Assembly: GCA_016124845.1 (NCBI GenBank) | Contig: WGMW01000008.1 | Location: forward strand, 1-64,000 | Direction of reading: 5' to 3' | Length of the DNA: 64,000 bases | Origin: Flavobacteriales bacterium | GTDB lineage: Bacteria; Bacteroidota; Bacteroidia; UBA10329 | Shown: positions 28,504-38,107 of the stretch, piece after piece | How positions within the stretch are numbered: the stretch's first letter is position 1 | Layout: every line of letters begins with the position of its first letter | Program-made: the position numbers and the translations under genes | Notes under the pieces: model-generated | What the model was told of the DNA's origin: nothing | What the model saw: only the letters and a program-made list of their open reading frames with translations | Databases searched by the model: none

Positions 28504-30363
28504 TCAGGAGCCTATCTGTCTCCTCAGCGCAACAAGACCTGCATTTCCCGGATAGATGGCCAGACCCCGGTCTATGGCACTCAGTGCCTTACCCGTTTCT
28601 CCAACCTTCATGTAGAGCTTGGCCATCAGCTCGAAATAGGAAGCAGAGCTGGTGCCAAGCTTTTCTCCTGTTTCCAATCTTTCAATTGCATCATCATACC
28701 ATCCGGAATTGAAAAGACATATGGACAACAGGTAATAGAAGTCGGAATTTGTACTACCGTTCTTAATAGCGTGTTGAAAATAAGGAATGGCCTTGGCATA
28801 TTCCTGAAAGCTCATGTAATACTTGCCCATCTGCACGTAAGGCATGGAAAGATCAGGATACTCTTCGATGGCCGCCTCAAATACAGCCTTGCCCTTGTTC
28901 GGATAGCCGAACTCCATGTAGGCAGACCCCAGATCGATATACACGTTGAAAAGGCGATCGGTGAGCTGCAACGTACGTTCATAATAGTGGAGTACCTTCT
29001 TTGCAGCCTCTGGGCGTTTCGGCTCGGGCAATGAATAATACTCGCGATGGAGCAGAAGCGCATAATTGTAGTTGGCGCGCACGCAATTCTCAAGTTTCGG
29101 CAGGTCGGTCTCTAAGAGCGTTCGGTTGTCTTTCCATGCCTTGTTGCGATAAACGCCATATCCGAACAATGGAATCATAACTACCAGAATGACCACCCCA
29201 CTCCACTTCTTGGTAACCTCGAATGTGAAAAGACTGAGTAGAGCCACACATAATCCGAGCGATGGTGCAAATAGGAATCTTTCGGCAAAGATATCGGGAG
29301 CTATCTGCACCAGATGAAGGTAAATTGAACCAGTGAGCAGAAAAATGATCAGGCCAATGCCGTAAGGTTTACGCTTTAGAACTCCACGGATTGAAACAAC
29401 AACTGCGACAAGAAGTACGATGGCTGCCAACCAGACCATCGGATCACCGAAAGAACGGACCGCGAACTGACTGTAGCTATAATCGTGTACCAGAGGATAT
29501 GGAACAACAAAGCGGTACACGAAATAGCCGGCCAGGTAGACGGCCGTTGCCAATCGTTCTGAGGTTGAAGCTGCAAAGAGCGGGTTGCCAACATAGCCAT
29601 CTTCCAAAAACAGTCCTTTTTCCTGCAGTTCAAAATCATTGGATTCGAAAAACAGATCCGAGTAGACCAATGCCCGCAGAACAAGAGCAAAAATCAGGAA
29701 GATAAATAGTGGAAGGGTCTTCTTCAGGTTTCCAAGATGATCCTGCGGATCCAGTAGCACCCACGGCAGTATGAATGCAACCCCAATGAGCGTGACGGCA
29801 CTTTCTTTGGACAGGAAGCCCAGTACCATGAACAGCAAACTGACCAGATAATGCCACCATTTACCACCGGAAATGGCTTTCGCATAACTCATTAGACCAA
29901 GAAGTCCGAAACCAAGGGCCAGTATTTCATCGCGGCTTTTAATGTTTGCGACCACCTCTGAATGAATCGGGTGCACCACAAACAGTAGAGCTACAAGGAA
30001 ATTACCTGCCACCATCTCCGGAAACAGTCTGTGCAAAAACACAAGAACGATAACCGATAAAAGTCCGTAAAGGAAAATATTGACCCTATGCGCAGCGTGC
30101 GGATCCATCCCGAAAAACTGAACATCTGTGGCAAATGAGAGCAGAGCAATGGGGCGGTAACCGTAGTGATTCTCTGTTTCGTTAGACTTTTTGTTCTTGA
30201 AAAGTTCGGGTATATCCTTCAGTCCTTGTTTGACACGGCTGTTCTCGGTAATGACAATGGCATCATCCCAAGCGTAATCATGATTGGCGGTGTTGGCATA
30301 TTGCAGCACTGCAATCAGGAAAACAAGAGCGGCCTGCACCCTGATGTTCTTGAGAAAAGCCAC
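28504..30363 (-). CDS. TMTC-like GT-C glycosyltransferase with TPR repeats
   Basis: A 619-residue polytopic membrane protein. The first luminal/periplasmic loop has the acidic AWDD motif (D33-D34) and a second conserved loop reads HPIHSEVVANIKSRDEIL (131-148), both typical of TMTC/PMT-like GT-C enzymes that use lipid-linked sugars. About ten membrane segments run to residue 420, then four or more TPR-like helical repeats (about 420-610) complete the TMTC plan. In animals TMTC proteins O-mannosylate cadherin domains on the extracytoplasmic side; bacterial homologs are mostly uncharacterised. It is the last gene of the eight-gene operon and is immediately upstream of two Ser/Thr-rich beta-sandwich adhesin genes. 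Donor and acceptor are inferred, not shown. Confidence 0.85.
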   Translation of the reverse strand: MAFLKNIRVQAALVFLIAVLQYANTANHDYAWDDAIVITENSRVKQGLKDIPELFKNKKSNETENHYGYRPIALLSFATDVQFFGMDPHAAHRVNIFLYGLLSVIVLVFLHRLFPEMVAGNFLVALLFVVHPIHSEVVANIKSRDEILALGFGLLGLMSYAKAISGGKWWHYLVSLLFMVLGFLSKESAVTLIGVAFILPWVLLDPQDHLGNLKKTLPLFIFLIFALVLRALVYSDLFFESNDFELQEKGLFLEDGYVGNPLFAASTSERLATAVYLAGYFVYRFVVPYPLVHDYSYSQFAVRSFGDPMVWLAAIVLLVAVVVSIRGVLKRKPYGIGLIIFLLTGSIYLHLVQIAPDIFAERFLFAPSLGLCVALLSLFTFEVTKKWSGVVILVVMIPLFGYGVYRNKAWKDNRTLLETDLPKLENCVRANYNYALLLHREYYSLPEPKRPEAAKKVLHYYERTLQLTDRLFNVYIDLGSAYMEFGYPNKGKAVFEAAIEEYPDLSMPYVQMGKYYMSFQEYAKAIPYFQHAIKNGSTNSDFYYLLSICLFNSGWYDDAIERLETGEKLGTSSASYFELMAKLYMKVGETGKALSAIDRGLAIYPGNAGLVALRRQIGS

Positions 30364-31497
30364 CTATCTGTTGTTCATTGATGAATTTGAAACCGTCTCT
30401 TCAAACTCAAATAGGCCAGGGTAAAGTTCATCGATCTGGTCAACCACCTCTTTGGTATCAATTACTCGCACCGAACGACCGGCCTGCGCCAAGGCCACGG
30501 CCAACCGTAACTGTTGCGATTCGGTGATCTGGGTCGTACCTTTCTTATAAGCGACTCCATTGAAAACGATCAGATCCGACTCTGCATAGTCTTTTAAATA
30601 TTGATTGAGTTGAAACTGGAAGTGTTCATCATTGACCTTATCCGTAGCATTACTGAGGTGCAATGGCATACCAAGCATTCCACCGAACTTTCCGAGTGCC
30701 CGGTTATCTCTTGGAAAACAAGGCCCACCGAAACCGAAACCATATCTCAAGTATTTGCTGCCAATACGAGAATCAGAACCAACTGCAGCCAAGATCTTGT
30801 CAGGATCGGCACCAGCGACCATTGCCATATCTCCGATGGAGTTGGCGAAGGATATTTTAGTGGTCAAAAAGCAATTGGTGGCCAATTTGGCTATTTCAGC
30901 ACTCAAAGGATCCATACGACAGTATACGGGTTCGTTCTTTACAATGGCCGCATAGATGGATTGCAGCCTAAGACCTACTTCCTCTGTTGCCTCCCCGATC
31001 AACACCTGATCTGGATAAAGTTGATCGTGGATAATGGCACCTTGGGCGATGAACTCAGGGTTGTACGACACGGTATAGCCATGAGGTTGGAGTCGTTTAG
31101 CCAGGGCATTGCAATACCCTGGCATGGTCGTACATCCAACGTAAACATGTCTTTGCACCCCATCATTTGCAAGTCCCAGCAACTTATCGGCAACGCGGTC
31201 AACTTGCGAATGGTCATAACCACCGTCTGCCATGGATGGCGTGGCAACCATTATGAAGATATCTCGAATGTCTTTCTCAACAATACATTCAATCTTATCC
31301 GTCAGGTGCATCGCCTTGGCACTTGCCAAAAGTTCGTTCACCTCCGGCTCTGCGCTGTCCAAGGTTCTGTCGGTCAACGATCGTAAGTACTCGCTATTCG
31401 CTTCTACACCCCAGACCTCAAAACCTGAGCGTTCCAAATTGAGGGCAAAACAGATTCCCAACTTACCTACTCCAACAACTGCTATTCTCTTGGCCAT
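30364..31497 (-). CDS. UDP-glucose/GDP-mannose dehydrogenase family protein
   Basis: A 377-residue cytoplasmic enzyme that should oxidise a nucleotide sugar to the uronic acid using NAD. The Rossmann motif GVGKLG is at residues 9-14, the NPEF segment near 156, and the catalytic Cys in the FGGPCFPRD motif is C260. It is shorter than typical UDP-glucose dehydrogenases (about 430) and has a truncated C-terminal nucleotide-sugar domain. In the operon it is butted against the TMTC-like gene (stop and start adjacent) and follows a glycosyltransferase-like gene by two bases. The actual substrate (UDP-Glc, UDP-GlcNAc, GDP-Man) cannot be told from sequence. Confidence 0.85.
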   Translation of the reverse strand: MAKRIAVVGVGKLGICFALNLERSGFEVWGVEANSEYLRSLTDRTLDSAEPEVNELLASAKAMHLTDKIECIVEKDIRDIFIMVATPSMADGGYDHSQVDRVADKLLGLANDGVQRHVYVGCTTMPGYCNALAKRLQPHGYTVSYNPEFIAQGAIIHDQLYPDQVLIGEATEEVGLRLQSIYAAIVKNEPVYCRMDPLSAEIAKLATNCFLTTKISFANSIGDMAMVAGADPDKILAAVGSDSRIGSKYLRYGFGFGGPCFPRDNRALGKFGGMLGMPLHLSNATDKVNDEHFQFQLNQYLKDYAESDLIVFNGVAYKKGTTQITESQQLRLAVALAQAGRSVRVIDTKEVVDQIDELYPGLFEFEETVSNSSMNNR

Positions 31498-31499
31498 CC

Positions 31500-32540
31500 T
31501 TAAACTCTTCCTTCAAAAACGTATTCGTCAAAATCTTCATTCGCCCAACCCCAATCAGGCTTGTTCAATCCCCAATTCTTACCATCGGCCACCATTTTCA
31601 TCCCTGCCCGATGGACAATGGAATAGTCTAAACTTGGTTTGTCGGATATGAACCGGATGGTCTGAATGATGTCATCAGATTCCCAACCATTGTCATGATC
31701 GATATGATACACACATGCCCTGTATGGGAAAATGACCTGCTGCATACCCAATGCACAGGCAGACCACAGCCCCATACTGTCAACATGTATTGAATACATG
31801 TCGAGTTCGGCATACCCGTCTATTCTCAACCAATCCTCTCTGCTCATGAGCGTGTAATCGCCACAGGCCATGAAATCTATGGTAAAGTGAGCAAACTGAC
31901 CTGGATGCGTTTTTTTCCAGACCCACATCAACATTTTATTCAGCAGCGTGGCAACCCACGCGTACTTGTAAATGATGTCAGGCCCTTTGATGGCCTCGTG
32001 TCCAGGCGAATTGCCCAGTCTTCTGATAATGTGCTGTGAAGCATAGTCCAGCTGCTCATCATGCGAAGTGAACTTTAGCACGTCCTTGGGAATGTCGCAT
32101 CTGTTGGCCCTATAGAACTTTCCCTTTTCCAGATTCCTTGCCGCCAACATTTCAAAGTTCAGATCCGAAAAAAGGATGTCGATGTTGGTGCAGAGTACAA
32201 ACTCGCCCTTTGCCCGTCTGATACCAACGTTCTTAGCGATCATCTGATAAAGCGGAAGCGAATCGGCAAACCGATACCGATTATGCAGTTGGGCCGGTAC
32301 CACAATGATTCTCAGGTCTACCCGGGTATCTGCATCTGGCTTTGGCAATACTTCGTTCAAGAGAGGCTTATCATGTGGGGGGTTCCACTCCACAATGATC
32401 AGCTCGATCGGCAGATCAAATTTTTTGGACTGATGATAAACGCTTTGAATGAATGCGCATGTGCGTTTCAGCAGGTCACCACCATGATTGTCGTTACGCG
32501 TGGTGGCAACTATCGAAAGATAATAGGACCTGTTCTGCAC
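31500..32540 (-). CDS. glycosyltransferase-like protein, paralog 1 of 3
   Basis: A 346-residue soluble protein with a GT-A/GT2-like beginning: SIVATTRNDNHGGD, an LIIVEWNPP strand, and the acidic site NVGIRRAKGEFVLCTNIDIL, where NxD stands in the place of the usual DxD. It aligns along its length with the products of the next two genes upstream (same NDN/D-YGGD, EWNPP/NWNP, NVGIRRA(R/K)G and a final NWGLN/DWGL box). I infer a nucleotide-sugar-dependent transferase; no catalytic base is assignable. It is 61 bases downstream of paralog 2. Confidence 0.7.
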   Translation of the reverse strand: MQNRSYYLSIVATTRNDNHGGDLLKRTCAFIQSVYHQSKKFDLPIELIIVEWNPPHDKPLLNEVLPKPDADTRVDLRIIVVPAQLHNRYRFADSLPLYQMIAKNVGIRRAKGEFVLCTNIDILFSDLNFEMLAARNLEKGKFYRANRCDIPKDVLKFTSHDEQLDYASQHIIRRLGNSPGHEAIKGPDIIYKYAWVATLLNKMLMWVWKKTHPGQFAHFTIDFMACGDYTLMSREDWLRIDGYAELDMYSIHVDSMGLWSACALGMQQVIFPYRACVYHIDHDNGWESDDIIQTIRFISDKPSLDYSIVHRAGMKMVADGKNWGLNKPDWGWANEDFDEYVFEGRV

Positions 32541-32601
32541 TGTGGTTGAAATAAGCTCACAAATTTATACAAACAGACATGCCGAATCGCTTTGGGCAAA
32601 C

Positions 32602-33636
32602 TCAAGTGAGAGTTTCGGGCAGGTCATGAGCTGCCAACCCCCAACTGTCGGTATTGTAGATGACAGGTCTCCCCGAACGGACCATTGCTTCAACATCATT
32701 CTTAAACTGCTGATAAACAAATCGTTGGTCGGAATCATCTTTTCCTATGGCATCGAATCTCCTAACGTGGTGTTTATGATAAATGGGTGGTACGAACACT
32801 TTTTCGCGCAGGCCTGAAAAAGCCGCCTGAATGACCATGAGTGAATCCACGTGAAGCGAAATGAGCGAATTCTCCTTATATCCCTTCAGCTGCGCCCAGT
32901 GGTCTCGGTGCATGAGCATCAGGTCGCCACTTGCGTTGCAATGCAACCTATACTCTATGTTGTGATAGTAAACTGGAATCGAGAAATAGTTGAGTACCGC
33001 TTCAAAATAAACCGTGTTGCCACGCCATTTGTTCTCGAACCATTTTCTTGCCCATTGCTTGAGGTACATGCTCATACTGAAGTTTTCGAAATCCTCATGG
33101 CTTCCTTTGAACCAGACGGTGCGCACATGATTCCGAAGCTGTTCATAAACGGTAGATGTGGTGGTCAGTTCCCCTTCAAAGGTGTGATCCGACCTGTTGG
33201 CTCGATAATAGGTGCCCTTTTTTAGTTTCTTCAATTTCGGGAACAATGCTTCGCTCATGACTATGTCCGGGTTCATGGCCATGATGAACCGACCTCTGGC
33301 TCTTCGTATGCCAACGTTCTTGGCAACGTATTCCAGAACAGGCACATCCTTCACCTTGCTTTCAGCTACCGTTTCCTTATGAATGAGACCTGGTACCGTA
33401 ACGATGCGTACGTCAACCCATTGGTTTGAACGGGGCCATTCAATGAAATCTTCAATCGGAGACCCATCTACAGGATTGTAATTCACAAATATCAGTTCCG
33501 ACCTTATTCGGGCTTCAGTGAGGTGATGGAAAGTCCAACGTACGAAGGTCTGTAACCGTAAGCGGAAATCGCCTCCATAATCGTCATTTCTACCTACTGC
33601 CACAATGCTCAGATCCATATCTTCGGAGTTTACCAT
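32602..33636 (-). CDS. glycosyltransferase-like protein, paralog 2 of 3
   Basis: A 344-residue paralog of the flanking two proteins. It shares the opening LSIVAVGRNDDYGGDF, the VNYNPVDG strand, the NVGIRRARGRFIMAMNPDIV acidic segment (NPD in place of DxD) and the terminal NTDSWGLAAHDLPE box. GT-A-like fold inferred. The start overlaps the stop of paralog 3 by seven bases. The acidic motif differs in each copy (NID, NPD, NAD), so the three may use different donors or acceptors. Pairwise divergence is high, so the triplication is old. Confidence 0.7.
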   Translation of the reverse strand: MVNSEDMDLSIVAVGRNDDYGGDFRLRLQTFVRWTFHHLTEARIRSELIFVNYNPVDGSPIEDFIEWPRSNQWVDVRIVTVPGLIHKETVAESKVKDVPVLEYVAKNVGIRRARGRFIMAMNPDIVMSEALFPKLKKLKKGTYYRANRSDHTFEGELTTTSTVYEQLRNHVRTVWFKGSHEDFENFSMSMYLKQWARKWFENKWRGNTVYFEAVLNYFSIPVYYHNIEYRLHCNASGDLMLMHRDHWAQLKGYKENSLISLHVDSLMVIQAAFSGLREKVFVPPIYHKHHVRRFDAIGKDDSDQRFVYQQFKNDVEAMVRSGRPVIYNTDSWGLAAHDLPETLT

Positions 33637-34670
33637 TCAATTAACGGAAGATCTTCGTGTGCAAGCCCCCAATCGTCAGTATTCAAAAAGCGGTGGGTAT
33701 CTTTTCCCTCCTTCACTTCATTCGATATGTCTTCGAACAGCCGATAGGTCTCTTCAAACATGCTGTCTTTTTTGATGTCATCCCAGGCGTACCTGCGCTC
33801 ATGTTCCTGATGGAATACCGGGGCGTGCAGAACGACTTCGCTATACCGCTGATTGGCAAGTACGGTGAAGATCGCGTCCGTATGTGTACTGATGCGGGTA
33901 TACTCAGGGTACCCCTTCATCCGATCCCAAAGTCCGTTCGGCATCAGCATAAAATCTCCCGAATTGAGACAATGGGCAAGATAGGCACCATTATCGCGTA
34001 CCACGTTCAGTTTCAGTCTGTCGGCCAATCTGCTATGCTGGAACTTAAGCAGTTCCCATCTTAGGCGGAACGAATTCAATATTCTGAGAAGATGAACCTG
34101 AAAAGGTTTGGCAGGTCCGCGAAGACTGTACATGAACCCCTTCAGGGATATTGCAAATCCGTGCTGCCAGAAGTCAGAAATACGGTGGGTTTCGGTTTTG
34201 CGGAAATCAAGCCTATCGGCCCGGTAATAGGTATCGGGAGCGAGCTGTGAGTGGGCCAAAAATTCAAATATCCTCGGATGAATGAGAATATCGGCATTGG
34301 TGCAGAGAATGTTCTTACCCTTTGCTCTTCTGATGCCAGCATTCTTGGCAATGAATTCAAACATGGGTACCGTATTGCGCACCCTCGGGTCCACATACTT
34401 ATTGTGGATTCCGGCCGGAACTTCCACCATCCTGTAAGTCACATACTCCCTGTTCAACGGCCAACGTACCGTTTCGGTCAGGTCGGGCCGCTCCGTCAGC
34501 GGATTCCAGTTCACCAACACGAATTCGGTGGCGATACGATAGTGTTCCAACCAGCGGGTGTTCCAATCTATACTGGTCTGCAATCGTTCAGCAAAGTCGC
34601 CACCATAGTTATCGTTTCGGACGGCAACAACAACTGAAAGCTCCGGACGCCCGTCTTCCATTTTGTTCAA
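33630..34670 (-). CDS. glycosyltransferase-like protein, paralog 3 of 3
   Basis: A 346-residue member of the same GT-A-like trio: opening LSVVVAVRNDNYGGDF, VLVNWNPLTERPDL strand, NAGIRRAKGKNILCTNADIL acidic segment (NAD) and C-terminal NTDDWGLAHEDLP box. The shared final box, ending with an acidic Leu-Pro, is diagnostic of this small family here. Its start overlaps the end of the SGNH gene by four bases (translational coupling), and its end overlaps paralog 2. Probably cytoplasmic. Substrate unknown. Confidence 0.7.
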   Translation of the reverse strand: MNKMEDGRPELSVVVAVRNDNYGGDFAERLQTSIDWNTRWLEHYRIATEFVLVNWNPLTERPDLTETVRWPLNREYVTYRMVEVPAGIHNKYVDPRVRNTVPMFEFIAKNAGIRRAKGKNILCTNADILIHPRIFEFLAHSQLAPDTYYRADRLDFRKTETHRISDFWQHGFAISLKGFMYSLRGPAKPFQVHLLRILNSFRLRWELLKFQHSRLADRLKLNVVRDNGAYLAHCLNSGDFMLMPNGLWDRMKGYPEYTRISTHTDAIFTVLANQRYSEVVLHAPVFHQEHERRYAWDDIKKDSMFEETYRLFEDISNEVKEGKDTHRFLNTDDWGLAHEDLPLIEW

Positions 34671-36199
34671 CGGTCTGATGTGTTTAAGGGTAAGTCCTGC
34701 AAGGGTCCAATATTGATCGCTATCACGGAATCGATCAGCCCCTGCAGATGATCGGCATACAAAAGATGGCCTGCATCATTGAAGTGGCCATCGCTTTCCT
34801 TATACACTTCTGCAGAAACTTGGGGTTGGTGGTAGGTTATGCCCTTAAACAGTCCATCCACGCTCTCTGCTCCGAAGACCTTACCTTTTTCCAATTTCGG
34901 AATGACGGAAATTATAAGAGGTACATGAACACTATCGCAAAACGAAATAATGGGAGCCAAAAGCTCATTCGTAATATCCTTTTCGGGAAAGTCTTTTCCG
35001 ACAAAGAAACGGTGGTCAATCAAACCTTCATTTACCATGAACTCCCACAGATAGGTGGTTATCACCGTTTTCCGCATAAGCCTATTTATTCGTGTGGTGG
35101 CAGGGATCTGCATGTTGCGCATCACGTTCTCGTAAGCGGATTCCAACGAACTGAACTCTACACCGTTATGCATAGCGTAGATGTTTCCTGCATTGGACCA
35201 ATACATCAATTGATGTTGCACACCAACCGGTCTCTTAAAATGCGCCACGTCATTCCCAATAAAGAAGTTCAGAACCACAAGGCTCGGTCTCAACTCTTCA
35301 TAATAGGCCTTCAGTACCGATCCGTACTGCTGCACATCGGCACCACTTATGCCGGTATTTAGCACATTGTACCCACGTCCCAGCAATATGTTAGAAAAAC
35401 TGCTGAACTTGCGGGATGCCGAATGTCCCCAAGTGAAGGAATCTCCCAACAGCAATATTCTTGGCCCTTTCAAAGTTGCCGTATCGAAGGGTATGCTGTA
35501 AAAACCGTCCTGATTGATGGGATGTTGAATGTATTGCCCGATCAATTGAGCGCGCATGTCATCATCGAGAATCACGTTTTGCCTCCAATTCTCTCTATAT
35601 GTTTCGTACCAAGGATAGGTTGACCAGTGTTCGGTAAGCAACGCCAAGAGGTCTCCGGCATATCTCTTTTCCAACGAATCGGTACCCCAAAACGCACTGA
35701 AGTGCTTCTTCTGGGCCCCCAGCTCATTCACCATTAACGTATCCACCTTCAATATTCCGTTCTGATCTGTGATAAACCCTTTGAGAGCATAGACCGAATC
35801 TACCGGGTGGAACCACTGGTCATAGGTGAACTGGCCGGGTCTGTAACCGATGAGTCTCAGGCCGAACTCGGCCAATAGGAGTGTGAAGCACAAGGAAAAA
35901 AACGACAGTATCAAGTTCTGCTTCAATCGCCTGCCGATAAATGTCACTATGAGAAGTATCGATGAAATGACAAGGAATCCGAATCTCAGCCCCCGCATGA
36001 AGATATAGACCAACCAATGCCAATGCGGAAAACCTCGTTCGAGTTCGTGAGAACCGGCACCCGTTAACCAACAAAGGTCTGTTTGGAAGACCCTGATCTC
36101 TGAACACCAGAGCCGCAATGATACCGTTACTCCAGCAACAAGCATTAACTGAAGAACCGCAATTACCTGTACACGTGTCAGTTTTCCGGTCTTTGTCAT
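34667..36199 (-). CDS. membrane-anchored SGNH/GDSL hydrolase-like protein
   Basis: A 510-residue protein with three probable membrane segments in the first 115 residues, then an SGNH hydrolase domain. The nucleophile motif is GDSFTWG with Ser254, the Gly block is TGISG, the Asn block is FFIGND, and the catalytic pair is probably D475 and H478 in FNDAGH. SGNH proteins with membrane anchors often add or remove O-acetyl or other acyl groups on exported glycans; that role is an inference here. The domain probably faces the periplasm. It is the third gene of the operon and is coupled to the glycosyltransferase-like trio. A 30-base gap separates it from the HTTM gene. Confidence 0.82.
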   Translation of the reverse strand: MTKTGKLTRVQVIAVLQLMLVAGVTVSLRLWCSEIRVFQTDLCWLTGAGSHELERGFPHWHWLVYIFMRGLRFGFLVISSILLIVTFIGRRLKQNLILSFFSLCFTLLLAEFGLRLIGYRPGQFTYDQWFHPVDSVYALKGFITDQNGILKVDTLMVNELGAQKKHFSAFWGTDSLEKRYAGDLLALLTEHWSTYPWYETYRENWRQNVILDDDMRAQLIGQYIQHPINQDGFYSIPFDTATLKGPRILLLGDSFTWGHSASRKFSSFSNILLGRGYNVLNTGISGADVQQYGSVLKAYYEELRPSLVVLNFFIGNDVAHFKRPVGVQHQLMYWSNAGNIYAMHNGVEFSSLESAYENVMRNMQIPATTRINRLMRKTVITTYLWEFMVNEGLIDHRFFVGKDFPEKDITNELLAPIISFCDSVHVPLIISVIPKLEKGKVFGAESVDGLFKGITYHQPQVSAEVYKESDGHFNDAGHLLYADHLQGLIDSVIAINIGPLQDLPLNTSDR

Positions 36200-36229
36200 T
36201 CAAGTCATCCGATATCTGGGCGAAAGTAT

Positions 36230-38107
36230 TCAGTTACACTCCTGTTCGCTGGACCAAAATATCAATATTTCAGGAACGTCCTCACCCGACCTGTCCGGAT
36301 GCAACGGTTCAGAGCGAATCTTGAATCGGTAGGCGCGCGCGCGATTTACTTCCGGAACGCTGGAGCAAAGCAACTTCCAATAGGTGACCACCTCGCTCTC
36401 CACCGAACCGCCCTTGTTGTGAGCGTTGATGATCGCATCCTCATAGGGCGTGTCGCTTTCTCTCCGATACCCAGCTCGACTGAGCGCATCGTCCACATTT
36501 ACCCACACCCCTTCTTCATTCTTCATTTCAATGATCACGAACTTCAGCTCATCACCGTAAATGCGCGTGTAACCCGGAAAAGATGTGAACGGATAGCTGT
36601 AAATCGCAGCGAAACCGAAGATGGAATTGAAAAAGAACAAAATGGAAGTGACCATGATCATCAGTTTACTTTGTAATCCGAGCTTGAAACAAACAGTATG
36701 GCCTGAAGCGGCCCTCCATTTCGGGAACACTCGCCCCAGGTTGAAATAAAAGACATACATGCCAAGTACCGATGGGAACCAGATCCGCAAGGTCAGTCCG
36801 GTCAACGTATGGAAGATGACCCCTCCTGAGATCGCCACCCATCGGGTCTTATCGGTCAGTAGCAGGAATATGTAGGCCATCTCAAAAAGTATGACCGAGA
36901 GACCGCCAATTTTGACCATCCCCGGAAATCGCTCTACCGGAAGCATGGAACGCCAGCCATAGTGCTGATGCCACTCTACATAGATCTGATTGAGCATGGA
37001 GTTGCTCAACGCCCAATCAAATCCGGCAATCCAAAGTTTCTGAAACCCGGGAAAGAAATACACCACTCCCAAGGTGATCCAGATAAGACGTATCGGCAGC
37101 CCATAGGCCACCGAGACGGGTATCTCGATCTGCTTTCCGAACCATTTTCTCATCAGGGCATCTATTGACAGTACATCGGAGCATGGCGAGAACGTCAGTA
37201 TCCACGGAATCCATATCCAAAGATGTTCATGGAACAGTTTGCCGTAGAAGTTGGGCGTGGCCATGACCACGAAGATCAAAATGGCGTTCAACAGCAACAT
37301 CGGACGGGTAAGGAATCCCAAACAAATGAACAGGTTGACCACGGATGTGGTCTTACAGATCATTACATACTGCTCCCGTGTGAGATTGACAACTTTGATG
37401 TACCAATCCATATACGGCAAGCCCTGCGGCTTGATATCGAAATACGCGCTATGTTGATCGGGGTAAAACCAACAGATTACGGCCATGAACCCGAAGTACA
37501 GGAAGCGTAACATGGCCAGGTTGTAGGGCGTGTCCGCCACAAGGAAGAATCTTTTTAACAAACCCACGAAACTCTTCCATTTTACTGTTACGGAAAGGGC
37601 GATCAGGACAATTAGCGATAGGGCAAATGCCCGTGAAACCACAAGTTGATCCTGAAATGTAGTGTCTCCCGAAGAAATGACACCGGTCCTTACAGCAAAG
37701 TAGAGCAGCAGGAAAGCCGAAAGACTCAGAAGCACGGCCGCGGTCAAATACCTGAGGTTATGGTCCAAATTATCAGAAAGAGTCGGAAACAGTTTGGTCG
37801 GTTCGGTGGGTGAGAACAAGGACCTGATCTTGCATCTCCTGAAGAGCAGGTAAACCATTGCAAGCACCGCCAAGCAGCCGGCAATGAGTAGAGAGCGGAC
37901 TCCCCAAAATGCCAGGTCATGGTAGTGAGGGAACCATTGTTGATATTGCTGTGGCGTACCTTGAAGCAACCAGCCAAGGTTCCAGTGCGAACCCATGAAT
38001 GCATTGTTCCAAACCTCATGGCACAACCACATGACCGAACCAAGAGAAAGCAGAGCCACAATTACCGACCATTTACAAAGGTCGCGTGCCACCAGACGGT
38101 ACATCAT
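36230..38107 (-). CDS. HTTM domain membrane protein
   Basis: A 625-residue polytopic protein. An N-terminal part with four or so membrane helices (to about residue 185) precedes an HTTM domain, the membrane domain shared with vitamin K-dependent gamma-carboxylase: the segment beginning NLAMLRFLYFGFMAVICW, the loop with LPYMDW, then WIPWILTFSPCSDVLSIDAL and a long set of helices to about 510, with a soluble C-terminal tail. Bacterial HTTM proteins are poorly understood, and carboxylase activity cannot be assumed. Its start overlaps the end of the radical SAM gene by four bases (ATGA), so the two are co-translated. A second large membrane protein of comparable architecture (LMF-like) lies at 48888-50486. 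Confidence 0.8.
   Translation of the reverse strand: MMYRLVARDLCKWSVIVALLSLGSVMWLCHEVWNNAFMGSHWNLGWLLQGTPQQYQQWFPHYHDLAFWGVRSLLIAGCLAVLAMVYLLFRRCKIRSLFSPTEPTKLFPTLSDNLDHNLRYLTAAVLLSLSAFLLLYFAVRTGVISSGDTTFQDQLVVSRAFALSLIVLIALSVTVKWKSFVGLLKRFFLVADTPYNLAMLRFLYFGFMAVICWFYPDQHSAYFDIKPQGLPYMDWYIKVVNLTREQYVMICKTTSVVNLFICLGFLTRPMLLLNAILIFVVMATPNFYGKLFHEHLWIWIPWILTFSPCSDVLSIDALMRKWFGKQIEIPVSVAYGLPIRLIWITLGVVYFFPGFQKLWIAGFDWALSNSMLNQIYVEWHQHYGWRSMLPVERFPGMVKIGGLSVILFEMAYIFLLLTDKTRWVAISGGVIFHTLTGLTLRIWFPSVLGMYVFYFNLGRVFPKWRAASGHTVCFKLGLQSKLMIMVTSILFFFNSIFGFAAIYSYPFTSFPGYTRIYGDELKFVIIEMKNEEGVWVNVDDALSRAGYRRESDTPYEDAIINAHNKGGSVESEVVTYWKLLCSSVPEVNRARAYRFKIRSEPLHPDRSGEDVPEILIFWSSEQECN

Noticed and set aside
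36230-38107. Vitamin K-dependent gamma-carboxylase
   Set aside because: Only the HTTM membrane domain is recognisable; the catalytic and substrate-binding parts of the carboxylase cannot be identified.
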